Shown: positions 36,064-45,904 of the stretch, in pieces
How positions within the stretch are numbered: the stretch's first letter is position 1
How the letters are laid out: each line of letters begins with the position of its first letter
The notes under the pieces: generated by a model
What the model saw: the letters and a program-made list of their open reading frames with translations, nothing else
Databases searched by the model: none
Told to the model about the DNA's origin: nothing
Program-made: the position numbers and the translations under genes
From: Streptomyces anulatus
GTDB lineage: Bacteria > Actinomycetota > Actinomycetes > Streptomycetales > Streptomycetaceae
Assembly (NCBI RefSeq): GCF_000721175.1
Contig: NZ_JOEZ01000030.1
Coordinates: forward strand, 1-64,000
Direction of reading: 5' to 3'
DNA: 64,000 nucleotides

Positions 36064-36504
36064 TCACGTGGGCAGGTTCACTCCGTAGAGGGTGCGCCCG
36101 CCGACCAGTTCCCGGCCGGTGACCAGTTCCGGCTCGATACGGACGAAGACCTCCACGGGCCAGGGCACCCAGGAGCGGGGCCCGGTGCGGACCAGGCGCT
36201 CGTACTCGTCGGGGTCGGTCACCACCGAGGCGAGACCGGTGACGACGACGCTCCAGCCGGAGTGCGCCGCGGTGTCGAACTCGTCGGCCTCGAAAGCGAC
36301 GACGGCGCCGTCGACGGCGCGGACCAGCTCGGAGGAGGCTGACGTACGCAGCAACACGGCACCGTCGTCATCGAGAAGATAGTTGACCGGCAGGACCGCC
36401 GGCAGGGCGTCGCGCGTGTGGACGATGCGCCCCACAGTCGCCTCGGCCAGTCGGCGCAGGCTCTCCCGCCGGTTCAGTTCGCGAAATCCGTCATTGCGGT
36501 ACAT
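36064..36504 (-). CDS. Pyridoxamine 5'-phosphate oxidase-like FMN split-barrel protein
   Basis: A 146-residue split-barrel protein: VGRIVHTRDALPAVLPVNYL, VVAFEADEFDTAAHSGWSVV, VVTGLASVV. The family binds FMN or F420 and includes mycobacterial DosR-regulated proteins of unclear substrate. It is a clear paralogue of the protein at 62932. ATG at 36504 is 72 bp from an exact DosR-like box. Confidence 0.85.
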   Translation of the reverse strand: MYRNDGFRELNRRESLRRLAEATVGRIVHTRDALPAVLPVNYLLDDDGAVLLRTSASSELVRAVDGAVVAFEADEFDTAAHSGWSVVVTGLASVVTDPDEYERLVRTGPRSWVPWPVEVFVRIEPELVTGRELVGGRTLYGVNLPT

Positions 36505-36575
36505 CAGCCGGTCGCCTTTCCGTGCGTGGTCCTGCGCGGATCTTCATCGTTCACGGCAGGGACGGCCGGCGTCGA

Positions 36576-36589
36576 GGGCCGACCGTCCC
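36576..36589. promoter_or_regulatory. DosR-box-like palindrome, exact consensus
   Basis: GGGCC-GACC-GTCCC, identical to the site at 26092, lies 72 bp upstream of the FMN-barrel gene at 36504. A half-site GGGAC starts at 36559. Nothing else is recognised up to 36849. Confidence 0.6.
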
Positions 36590-36849
36590 TGACCTGCCGG
36601 AGAACGGCCTCACGCCGATGTTCTCTCCCGCTGCCCCGCTCGTCGTGCCGTACTCGGGCTGCGTAGACGCGGCCGGCCACCCCGCACCACCTCGCGGCTC
36701 CCCGCGGCACACTCGTGCCGTGTCGAACCGATTCGCTGATCTCCGCGTCCGGGCGCGGGAAGACGCGCGGCAGGTCGTGCCGGGCGACGATGCTCGGCTG
36801 GCGCGGGCAGGAGTCCGGTGGCCGGCGTGGCGGCAGGCGTGTCCGCGCG

Positions 36850-37755
36850 TCAGTCGTGTGCGACGACGGCGACCGGCGCGATGGCGTGGTGCATGACCGC
36901 GTGGGCGACGGCACCGATGTGCGCGCCGAAGGGGCTGCGGCGCACGCGCCGGCCCACGACGACGAGGGAGGCGTCGCGCGAGGCGTCGATCAGGAGGCCG
37001 GCGGGACTGCCGAGCCGAGAGACCTCGGCCACCTCCACATCCGGGTACTTCTCCCGCCACGGCAAGAGCACTTCGGTGAGTGCCATGGCCTGCTCCCGGA
37101 TGATGTCCTCGCGAAGGTCCACACCGGCGGCCAGGCTGTACGCGTAGTAGGACGGGAGATTCCAGCCCGTGGCGACGGTCAGCACGGCCTGGCGGCGCCG
37201 TGCCTCCTCGAACGCAAAAGTGATCACCGTGCCGTCGGGACTGTCGGTGTCCAGACCCAGGATCACAGGCCGGAAACCGGTAGCGGTGGACGGAAGGCCG
37301 GCGGGGTCCTCGACGTGCTCGTCGGCGGCCCGCTCCCCGGCGCGCACCAGGACCACGGGCACCCTGGTCCGGGCGACCACCGACTGGCCGACCGATCCGA
37401 CCAGGAAGCCCGTGAGGCCACCCAGGGCGCGGGAACCCAGCACCAGCAGTTCCGCGTCGCGCGTGGCGTCGAGCAGAACCTCGGCCGGAACTCCTGTCCG
37501 CTGCTCGGTGGCCACCTCCACGCCGGGGTGACGCAGCATCAGTCCCTGCGCGGCTTCCCGGGGAATCTGCTCGGTCCAGTGCTGATGTGTCTCGGCGCCG
37601 AGAGGCGGAGCCTCAGCCATGGCCTCCGGCACCGGCTGCCACACGTGCAGCAGCCGTACCTGCTGCTCCCGCAGCGCCGCTTCGCGGGCCGCCCACTCAG
37701 CTGCTGCCCGGCTCTCGGGCGAGCCGTCGAGTCCTACGGTGATCGAGCGAGCCAT
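36850..37755 (-). CDS. Universal stress protein, close paralogue of the USP at 31099
   Basis: A 301-residue two-domain USP. Domain 1 is GSRALGGLTGFLVGSVG; domain 2 is GRRVRRSPFGAHIGAVAHAVMHH. It aligns with the protein at 31099 over its whole length with few gaps. It also shares that gene's promoter arrangement: two boxes 20 bp apart, the first identical. This suggests duplication of gene plus promoter. ATG at 37755 follows CAGGAGGTGG. Confidence 0.9.
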   Translation of the reverse strand: MARSITVGLDGSPESRAAAEWAAREAALREQQVRLLHVWQPVPEAMAEAPPLGAETHQHWTEQIPREAAQGLMLRHPGVEVATEQRTGVPAEVLLDATRDAELLVLGSRALGGLTGFLVGSVGQSVVARTRVPVVLVRAGERAADEHVEDPAGLPSTATGFRPVILGLDTDSPDGTVITFAFEEARRRQAVLTVATGWNLPSYYAYSLAAGVDLREDIIREQAMALTEVLLPWREKYPDVEVAEVSRLGSPAGLLIDASRDASLVVVGRRVRRSPFGAHIGAVAHAVMHHAIAPVAVVAHD

Positions 37756-37819
37756 GCTGCCCACCTCCTGTGTCGTTCGGTCTGTTCTCAGCGTGTCCTG
37801 CGGCGGCCGCACGGGGCAG

Positions 37820-37853
37820 GGGCCGCTGGTCCCGGAAGAGAGCCGACGGTCCC
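37820..37853. promoter_or_regulatory. Tandem DosR-box-like palindromes, 20 bp apart
   Basis: GGGCC-GCTG-GTCCC (37820-37833, exact) and GAGCC-GACG-GTCCC (37840-37853, one mismatch) lie 65-98 bp upstream of the USP gene at 37755, the same distances as at the paralogous promoter at 32063. Confidence 0.7.
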
Positions 37854-37907
37854 TGTCGACGGGCTGGTGGGACGGGCCCGTCGGCGGACCCGCCCCACCA
37901 GCGATGT

Positions 37908-38537
37908 TCAGCGCAACCATCCGTGGTCACGGACGACCGGGAGCCGGGCCCACAGCCGACCCAGACCGAACACGTCACCGGCCGAGACAGCGGCCAGAGC
38001 GATCAGCAACACCGCATAGACCAGGTGATAGTCGGCGAACGGGTTCGTCGACATGCTCGCCGACCCGTTTGACAGGTGCTGCGCGGGCGGCCACTCCGCC
38101 ACCCACATCAACGCCATCATCACCGTTCCCGCGAGCGCCGCCAGACGCAGCGCCACCCCCGCCGTCAGAGCCAGCCCGACCCCGAGCAGGCCCAGCATGA
38201 ACAGCCAGTCCGCCCAGGCCGCACCGGCCCACGCGTGGAACGTCGACTCCATCGGACCGACAGCGACATGCCCGAGGAATCCCTCGGTGGGCGAAACACC
38301 GTCGGTCCAGCCCTTGCCGGAGGCGGTCGCGTAACCGAAGCCGAACGTTTTGTCGAGGAAGGCCCACAGGAAGACGAAACCCATCAACACACGTGCAGAG
38401 GCCAGAACATGAGCCGAGGCGGTACGCGTGCCGGCACCCGCCGACACGTCCGCCTCCGGTCCGGAAGCCGCCTGGGTCCTGCGTAACGACGGCAGGTGGA
38501 AACCCGAGCGGCGGTGAGTGGGCTGGTGCACGGCCAT
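37908..38537 (-). CDS. DoxX-like membrane protein
   Basis: A 209-residue membrane protein of the DoxX/DoxD type. It has helices near ASARVLMGFVFLWAFLDKTF, WADWLFMLGLLGVGLALTAG, LAALAGTVMMALMWVAEW and YHLVYAVLLIALAAVSAG, with a 45-residue cytoplasmic N-terminus. DoxX-family proteins are linked to thiosulfate:quinone oxidation or redox complexes; here the partner is unknown. I take ATG 38537 (AAGGGACC ahead). A weak box, GGGCT-GAAC-GACCC, is at 38635-38648. Confidence 0.82.
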   Translation of the reverse strand: MAVHQPTHRRSGFHLPSLRRTQAASGPEADVSAGAGTRTASAHVLASARVLMGFVFLWAFLDKTFGFGYATASGKGWTDGVSPTEGFLGHVAVGPMESTFHAWAGAAWADWLFMLGLLGVGLALTAGVALRLAALAGTVMMALMWVAEWPPAQHLSNGSASMSTNPFADYHLVYAVLLIALAAVSAGDVFGLGRLWARLPVVRDHGWLR

Positions 38538-38604
38538 GACGATGGTCCCTTCAACACTGTCCGAGTGGTTCCCGACATCGCTCACTCTTCCGGCCCGCGC
38601 CACC

Positions 38605-39197
38605 GTGCACCCGACGCCGAAGGTCCGCAGCGAAGGGCTGAACGACCCCTAGAAGAAGGGGCGTTCGGCGTATTCGAGCGAGCAGTCCGGACCGGTGCCG
38701 GACGAGTTCCCCAAGGTTCTCGCGCATCCGCACGCGCGGACACGGACCGGGGCCGGGCAGGGTCATCCACCAGCCCGCCGACTCGGACATGGACCGGGAG
38801 GAGTTCCGATGAACCGCACCACGCTCGACACCCCGCCCCGGGAACGGCCGGTCGGGGCCGCCGTGGCCGGGCCACCCCTGCACCGCACCCTGCCCTGGCG
38901 CTGAGGCCGCTCTCGCGGAGGGTCGGGCCCGCCCCTACCAGGACCGCCGGGAACCGACCGGGTGCCGCGTGCCTGGGGAAGGGGCGGGCAGCAACGCGAC
39001 GGACGCCGACAAGGCCGCCGAGAACCGCCGGCGGCTCAGCGGGCCCACCCCTCGTCGCTGGGGCTTCCACGCTGTGGGCCGATGGCCAGGCGAGCTGCCG
39101 CCCCGCTCGACAGCGGCCTCCGGAAAAGGGGCCGAAGAGCCGCTCAGCAGCTGAGCCGCGCTTCACGAGGCGGGACGGGCACCCTCCGCAGTGCCCC
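38605..39197. other. 593-bp region without a firm gene
   Basis: It lies between the DoxX gene and the sensor-kinase gene. It contains one short ORF with a strong ribosome site (listed separately). The rest is GC-rich and shows no coding frame or homology I can recognise. It may be scar DNA next to the inverted-repeat element at 39198. Confidence 0.5.
38809..38904 (+). CDS. Possible 31-residue protein
   Basis: ATG at 38809 is preceded by GGGAGGAG at ideal spacing. The product, MNRTTLDTPPRERPVGAAVA plus GPPLHRTLPWR, is proline-rich and of unknown family. Without comparison, it could equally be a truncated relic or a chance ORF. Confidence 0.3.
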   Translation: MNRTTLDTPPRERPVGAAVAGPPLHRTLPWR

Positions 39198-39364
39198 CCT
39201 GTCTGACGATTCCCGTCTGCCTCACGACGCCATGCGGGCACTCTCGCCGTGCCGGCCCCAGACCCACGTACGCCCAGTACGAGGGCCTGGGGCCGGCCCG
39301 CCGAGAGCACGCACCTGACGCCGCGCGGCCGCCCCGCGGGCGACGACGGGAATCGTCAGACAGG
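39198..39364. mobile_element. MITE-like element with 20-bp terminal inverted repeats
   Basis: CCTGTCTGACGATTCCCGTC (39198-39217) is exactly repeated in inverse at 39345-39364. Between them, arms 39241-39270 and 39278-39307 form an imperfect 30-bp hairpin (26 of 30 paired). There is no transposase. The right end abuts the kinase stop codon (TAG at 39367-39369, in CTAG). This is the layout of a non-autonomous transposon; it may also act as a terminator. Confidence 0.6.
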
Positions 39365-39366
39365 CC

Positions 39367-41136
<1,770 letters not shown>

Positions 41137-41319
41137 TCAACCACCACAGTAACGGCTCGAACAGGACGAAGACGAGGGACCACCGCAGCGTGCGGGTCAG
41201 CCGGCCGCCCGTTCGCCTGCCTCCCGGTCAGACGGCGTGGATCTTCTCCGCGCTCACCCGCCCGGTCGAGAACCACGGTCAGGCCGGCCGGCGCGCCGTC
41301 CTCGCCCGGCCCCCCGCCT

Positions 41320-42012
41320 TCAGCGCCCTTCGGGTCGCATACGGTCGCGGGCCTGGGTGGCGATGACCGCGGCCTGGATGCGGCGCTCCACGCCGAGCTT
41401 GGCGAGCAGGCGGGAGATGTGGTTCTTCACCGTCTTCTCCGCGAGGTACAGCCGCTGCCCGATCTGCCGGTTGGTCAGCCCTTCACCGATCAGGTCGAGG
41501 ATCTCGCGCTCGCGGTCGGTCAGGCCCGGCAGCATCTCCGGCTCCTCGGGCGGGCCTCCGCCCCGCAGCCGCGCCATGAGCTTGGTCGTGGCGCTCGCGT
41601 CCAGCAGCGACTGGCCACGGGCCACCGTCCGCACGGCCGTGACCAGGTCCGATCCCTGGATCTGCTTCAGTACGTAGCCAGCGGCTCCCGCCATGATCGA
41701 GTCCAGCAGCGCTTCCTCGTCGTCGAAGGAGGTCAGCATCAGACAGGCCAGGTCCGGCATCGTCGAGCGCAGTTCACGGCAGACGGTCACCCCGTCGCCG
41801 TCGGGCAGGCGCACGTCGAGGACGGCCACGTCGGGCCGCAGGGCGGGAACCCTCACCAATGCCTGCTCCGCCGTCGCCGCTTCTCCGATGACCGTGATGT
41901 CCGGTTCATCCTCCAGCAGGTCGTGCACCCCTCGCCGTACCACCTCGTGGTCGTCCAGGAGAAACACCCTGATCGGGCTGCCCGTGCTGCCGTCCTGCTC
42001 GCCGTGCGTCAT
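41320..42012 (-). CDS. LuxR-family response regulator, DevR/DosR (OsdR)-like
   Basis: A 230-residue response regulator. The receiver has the acidic DDHEV pair, phospho-Asp in [13 protein letters not shown], Thr in [10 protein letters not shown] and Lys in YVLKQIQG. The C-terminal NarL/LuxR HTH reads [20 protein letters not shown], with [20 protein letters not shown]. The EKTVKN recognition helix matches DosR, whose Lys179, Lys182 and Asn183 contact GGGAC half-sites. ATG 42012 follows AGAGGAGCGG. A one-mismatch box, GGGCC-GGTC-GACCC (42077-42090), suggests autoregulation. Confidence 0.92.
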   Translation of the reverse strand: MTHGEQDGSTGSPIRVFLLDDHEVVRRGVHDLLEDEPDITVIGEAATAEQALVRVPALRPDVAVLDVRLPDGDGVTVCRELRSTMPDLACLMLTSFDDEEALLDSIMAGAAGYVLKQIQGSDLVTAVRTVARGQSLLDASATTKLMARLRGGGPPEEPEMLPGLTDREREILDLIGEGLTNRQIGQRLYLAEKTVKNHISRLLAKLGVERRIQAAVIATQARDRMRPEGR

Positions 42013-42076
42013 CGACCGCTCCTCTTGTGCCTCGTCCTGTGCTGGCATCCTCATCCTCTCGGACGGTCCAGGACCA

Positions 42077-42090
42077 GGGCCGGTCGACCC
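42077..42090. promoter_or_regulatory. DosR-box-like site upstream of the regulator gene
   Basis: GGGCC-GGTC-GACCC, one mismatch from consensus, lies 65 bp upstream of the start at 42012 in the 93-bp gap after the pflA-like gene. It may mediate autoregulation. Confidence 0.45.
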
Positions 42091-42105
42091 CCACTTTCGC
42101 CCGCG

Positions 42106-42843
42106 TCAATGGGCCGCGAGCCCATGCCCGCGGAACTGGCCCCGTACCCGGTCCACCAGCGCCGGGTCGGGAATCGGCGTGTCACGCAGAGGAAAGGGGA
42201 TGCCCAGTGCGTCGTACTTGGCGGCGCCGAGCTTGTGGAACGGAAGGACGTCGACCCGCTCCACGCAGCCCAGGCCGGAGAGGAACGCGGCAAGTCCGTC
42301 GACGGCGGACTCGTCGTCGGTCCAGCCGGGCACCAGGACGTACCTGATCCACACCCGCTTGCCCAGCCGGTCGAGACGGGTCGCGAAGCTGAGGGTGGGA
42401 GCGAGTGCGCCGCCGGTCAGCTTCTTGTAGGTGGTGATGTCGAACGACTTGATGTCGAGGAGCACCAGGTCGGTGTCGGCGAGGAGCTCGTCCGAGGCCC
42501 GGGCCCCCAGGAGTCCGGAGGTGTCGAGGGCTGTGTGCAGGCCGGCCTCCTTGCAGCGGCGCAGGAGCGCTCCGGTGAAGGCCGACTGGAGCAGGGGTTC
42601 ACCACCCGTGACGGTGATCCCGCCCCCGGCCGTGGTGATGAAGCCCCGGTACTTGCCGATCTCCGCCATCAGCTCGTCGACGGTGGCCTCCCGCCCGTCG
42701 CGCATGTGCCAGGTGTCGGGATTGGCGCAGTACAGGCAGCGCAGCGGGCAACCGCTCACGAAGAGCACGAACCGGGTCCCGGGACCGTCCACGCCGGTGG
42801 ACAGGTCCCAGGAGTGGATCCGGCCTGTCATCAGGGTGCTCAC
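42106..42843 (-). CDS. pflA: Pyruvate formate-lyase-activating enzyme
   Basis: A 245-residue radical SAM enzyme that installs the glycyl radical on PFL. The cluster motif is CPLRCLYC (CX3CX2C) near residue 31, with the SAM-binding [19 protein letters not shown] at 42843 overlaps the pfl stop codon as GTGA, so translation is coupled to its substrate enzyme. [20 protein letters not shown] at the N-terminus is typical of PflA. Confidence 0.92.
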   Translation of the reverse strand: MSTLMTGRIHSWDLSTGVDGPGTRFVLFVSGCPLRCLYCANPDTWHMRDGREATVDELMAEIGKYRGFITTAGGGITVTGGEPLLQSAFTGALLRRCKEAGLHTALDTSGLLGARASDELLADTDLVLLDIKSFDITTYKKLTGGALAPTLSFATRLDRLGKRVWIRYVLVPGWTDDESAVDGLAAFLSGLGCVERVDVLPFHKLGAAKYDALGIPFPLRDTPIPDPALVDRVRGQFRGHGLAAH

Positions 42844-45098
42844 AGCGCTCCGTGGAAGGTGCGGCTGATCACGTCGAGCTGCTGCTCGCGGGTCAGACGG
42901 ACGAAGTTCACCGCATAGCCGGAGACTCTGATGGTCAGCTCGGGGTACTTCTCCGGGTGCTCCATGGCGTCCTCCAGCACGGCCCGGTTCAGCACGTTGA
43001 CGTTCATGTGGAAGCCGCCCGCGGAGACGTAGGCGTCGAGGATGCCGACCAGGTGACCGGCGCGTTCCCCGGGGACGTGCCCCAGCCCCTCCGGGGTGAT
43101 CGTGGTGGTCAGGGAGATGCCGTCCCGTGCGGCGTCGTAGGGCAGTTTGGCCACCGAGAGGGCGGAGGCGGCCACTCCGTGCTTGTCACGGCCGTTCATC
43201 GGGTTGGCGCCGGGAGCGAAGGGCTGTCCGGCGCGCCGGCCGTCAGGGGTGTTACCGGTGTGCTTGCCGTACACGACGTTGGAGGTGATGGTCAGCACGG
43301 ACTGGGTGTGCTCCGCGTCGCGGTAGGCGGGGTGCTCGCGCACCTTCGCCATGAACGACTCCACCAGGTCGACGGCGATGCTGTCGGCACGGTCGTCGTT
43401 GTTGCCGTACGCAGGGAACTCCCCTTCGGTACGGAAGTCGACGGCCAGCCCCGTCCGGTCGCGGAAGACCTTGACACGAGCGTGCTTGACGGCGGACAGG
43501 CTGTCCACGGCGACCGACAGGCCGGCGATGCCGCAGGCCATGAAGCGGTGGACGGGGTAGTCGTGCAGCGCCATCTCGATGCGCTCGTAGGCGTATTTGT
43601 CGTGCATGTAGTGGATGACGTTGAGCGCGTCCACGTACGTCTGCGCGAGCCAGTCCAGGACGCGGTCGTACGCGGCCGACAGCTCGTCGTAGTCGAGGTA
43701 CTCACCGGTCAGCGGCGGCATCTCGGGGGTGATCTGGTCGCCGGTCATCTCGTCCTGGCCGCCGTTGACGGCGTACAGCAGTGCCTTGGCGAGGTTGACG
43801 CGGGCTCCGAAGAACTGCATCTGCCTGCCCACCGCCATGGCGGAGACGCAGCAGGCGATCGCGGTGTCGTCGCCGGTGCGTCTCCGCATCAGGTCGTCCG
43901 ACTCGTACTGGACGGCGCTGGTGTCGATGGACGCCTGTGCGCAGAACTTCTTGAAGCCGTCCGGAAGTCGCGGCGACCAGAGCACGGTCAGGTTCGGTTC
44001 CGGGGCGGGGCCGAGGTTGTAGAGGGTCTGCAGGAAACGGAAGGAGGTTCGAGTGACCAGCGGGCGGCCGTCGGCACCGATGCCGCCGATGGACTCCGTC
44101 ACCCAGGTCGGGTCGCCGGAGAACAGCGCGTCGTACTCGGGGGTGCGCAGGAAACGGACGATGCGCAGCTTGATGACGAAGTCGTCGATCAGTTCCTGGG
44201 CGCGCGTCTCGTCGAGGAGTCCGCCGTCCAGGTCGCGCTGGAGGTAGACGTCCAGGAAGGTGGAGGTCCGGCCGAGCGACATCGCCGCGCCGTTCTGCTC
44301 CTTCACAGCGGCCAGGTAGCCGAGGTAGAGCCACTGCACGGCCTCGTGCGCGGTAGCCGCAGGACGGCTGACGTCACAGCCGTACGTCGCCGCCATCGCC
44401 GTCAGCTCGCCCAGCGCCCGGACCTGTTCGGCGAGTTCCTCCCGGTCGCGGATGACGTCCGCGGTGGACGGCCTGCCGTCGAGGCCGGCGCGTTCGGCAC
44501 GCTTGGCCTCGATGAGCCGGTCGGTACCGTAGAGGGCGACGCGCCGGTAGTCGCCGATGATCCGGCCGCGGCCGTAGGCGTCCGGCAGTCCGGTGATGAT
44601 GCCGACCTTGCGGGCGGCGCGCATCGCCGGGGTGTAGGCGTCGAAGACGCCGGCGTTGTGGGTCTTGCGGTAGGTGTCGAACACCCTCGTCACGAAGGGG
44701 TCCGGCTCGTAGCCGTACGCCTTCAGCCCGTTCTCCACCATGCGCAGGCCGCCGTTGGGCATGATCGCCCGCTTCAGCGGGGCGTCGGTCTGCAGGCCGA
44801 CGATCAGCTCCCGGTCGCGGTCGATCCAGCCGGGGGCGTGCGAGGTGATGGTGGAGGGGGTGGTGGTGTCCACATCGAGGACGCCCCTGCGCCGTTCCTC
44901 GGGGAACAGCGCGCTGACCTTCCCCCATACCGCCCGTGTGCGGTCCGTGGCACCGGTCAGGAAGGCAGCGTCGCCCTCGTAGGGCGTGTAGTTGGCCTGG
45001 ATGAAGTCGCGCACGTCGATGCGCTCACGCCACCCGCTCCCCGTGAACTGTCGCCAGGCGTCGGCGGTCCGGGGGGCGGCTGTCACCGTCGCGGTCAT
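42840..45098 (-). CDS. pflB: Formate C-acetyltransferase (pyruvate formate-lyase)
   Basis: A 752-residue glycyl radical enzyme converting pyruvate and CoA to formate and acetyl-CoA. The two catalytic cysteines are in [20 protein letters not shown] (Cys416-Cys417), the same context as E. coli Cys418-419. The glycyl radical site is [13 protein letters not shown] (Gly727). Length and motifs indicate a functional enzyme. The glycyl radical is destroyed by O2, which is remarkable in an obligately aerobic genus. ATG at 45098 follows AGAGGACC. A one-mismatch DosR-like box is at 45209. Confidence 0.95.
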   Translation of the reverse strand: MTATVTAAPRTADAWRQFTGSGWRERIDVRDFIQANYTPYEGDAAFLTGATDRTRAVWGKVSALFPEERRRGVLDVDTTTPSTITSHAPGWIDRDRELIVGLQTDAPLKRAIMPNGGLRMVENGLKAYGYEPDPFVTRVFDTYRKTHNAGVFDAYTPAMRAARKVGIITGLPDAYGRGRIIGDYRRVALYGTDRLIEAKRAERAGLDGRPSTADVIRDREELAEQVRALGELTAMAATYGCDVSRPAATAHEAVQWLYLGYLAAVKEQNGAAMSLGRTSTFLDVYLQRDLDGGLLDETRAQELIDDFVIKLRIVRFLRTPEYDALFSGDPTWVTESIGGIGADGRPLVTRTSFRFLQTLYNLGPAPEPNLTVLWSPRLPDGFKKFCAQASIDTSAVQYESDDLMRRRTGDDTAIACCVSAMAVGRQMQFFGARVNLAKALLYAVNGGQDEMTGDQITPEMPPLTGEYLDYDELSAAYDRVLDWLAQTYVDALNVIHYMHDKYAYERIEMALHDYPVHRFMACGIAGLSVAVDSLSAVKHARVKVFRDRTGLAVDFRTEGEFPAYGNNDDRADSIAVDLVESFMAKVREHPAYRDAEHTQSVLTITSNVVYGKHTGNTPDGRRAGQPFAPGANPMNGRDKHGVAASALSVAKLPYDAARDGISLTTTITPEGLGHVPGERAGHLVGILDAYVSAGGFHMNVNVLNRAVLEDAMEHPEKYPELTIRVSGYAVNFVRLTREQQLDVISRTFHGAL

Positions 45099-45208
45099 CG
45101 CAGGTCCTCTCGTCGGACTGTCTCGTCACTGCCGATGCTCGTCGTGCGGGCCGGTGGCGGGCAGTGCCGGTCAGGGCACCGGGCGGGTCCCGTGCGGCCC
45201 CGGCCGGC

Positions 45209-45222
45209 GGGACGTTCGGCCT
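45209..45222. promoter_or_regulatory. DosR-box-like site upstream of pflB
   Basis: GGGAC-GTTC-GGCCT (one mismatch) lies 111 bp upstream of the pfl start. The 359-bp gap 45099-45457 otherwise shows no gene. Confidence 0.42.
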
Positions 45223-45457
45223 CCCACGGACGGACACCGGGCGCGGTGCGGCGAGTCGGCCGGCGGCAGTGTTCGCTCCGGAGCCGCATGGCCCCCCCGG
45301 CGCCCGGTGGCAGGGGCCGGACGGGCGTGCCAGGTCTGTGCTCCACGGATCGACGGGGCCGCTGCGGCGGCTGGCGGAGCGACTCCCTCGTGGCCGCCTC
45401 CAGCAGGGCTTGGGCGCGCCCGCTGCCCACTCCTCCCTTCTCCGTCGCGGCCGCCGG

Positions 45458-45904
45458 TCAGGTGGTGGGCAGGGCGGTGGCGAGGAGGACCACGCCGAGT
45501 GAGCCGACGAGGGAGACGGTCGCCAGGGCGCGGGCCAGGTCGGCGCGGCCCCTGGCATGCGCGATGCCGTGGCAGGCCGCGGCGAGCATCACCACCGCGA
45601 AGAGGGCGAGTTTGGTCGCCAGGGTCCGGCCGTAGCCGGGCTCGGCGAGGGAGGCCCAGGTGACTCCCTTGTGCCAGGCCATGGCCCAGCCGGTGGCCAG
45701 CTGGACGGGCAGGAACACCGCCCCGGTCAGCATGCCGAACCTGCGGCCGGCCGCGGCGGTGAAGCTGTCCTTGGCCTCCGGGGCGAGCAGACGGCGGGCG
45801 AGCGGCAGGACGACGAGGGAGAGGGCGAGTTGGCCGCCGACCCACAGAGCGGCACCGGCCACATGCGCGAACCGTACGAAGGACCACCAGCCGACGGTGT
45901 CCAC
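45458..45904 (-). CDS. CopD-like four-helix membrane protein
   Basis: A 148-residue membrane protein with four hydrophobic helices: WSFVRFAHVAGAALWVGGQL, FGMLTGAVFLPVQLATGWAM, TLATKLALFAVVMLAAACHG and ALATVSLVGSLGVVLLATAL. The RFAHVAGAALWVGG helix is typical of the CopD domain, implicated in copper import or heme-like binding. Its GTG start shares one base with the stop of the NirK-like gene (TAGTG), so it is coupled. A role supplying copper to that enzyme is plausible inference. Confidence 0.75.
   Translation of the reverse strand: MDTVGWWSFVRFAHVAGAALWVGGQLALSLVVLPLARRLLAPEAKDSFTAAAGRRFGMLTGAVFLPVQLATGWAMAWHKGVTWASLAEPGYGRTLATKLALFAVVMLAAACHGIAHARGRADLARALATVSLVGSLGVVLLATALPTT

Noticed and set aside
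38635..38648. Box upstream of the DoxX gene
   Set aside because: GGGCT-GAAC-GACCC has two mismatches; in DNA this GC-rich it may be chance, so it is mentioned only in the DoxX entry.
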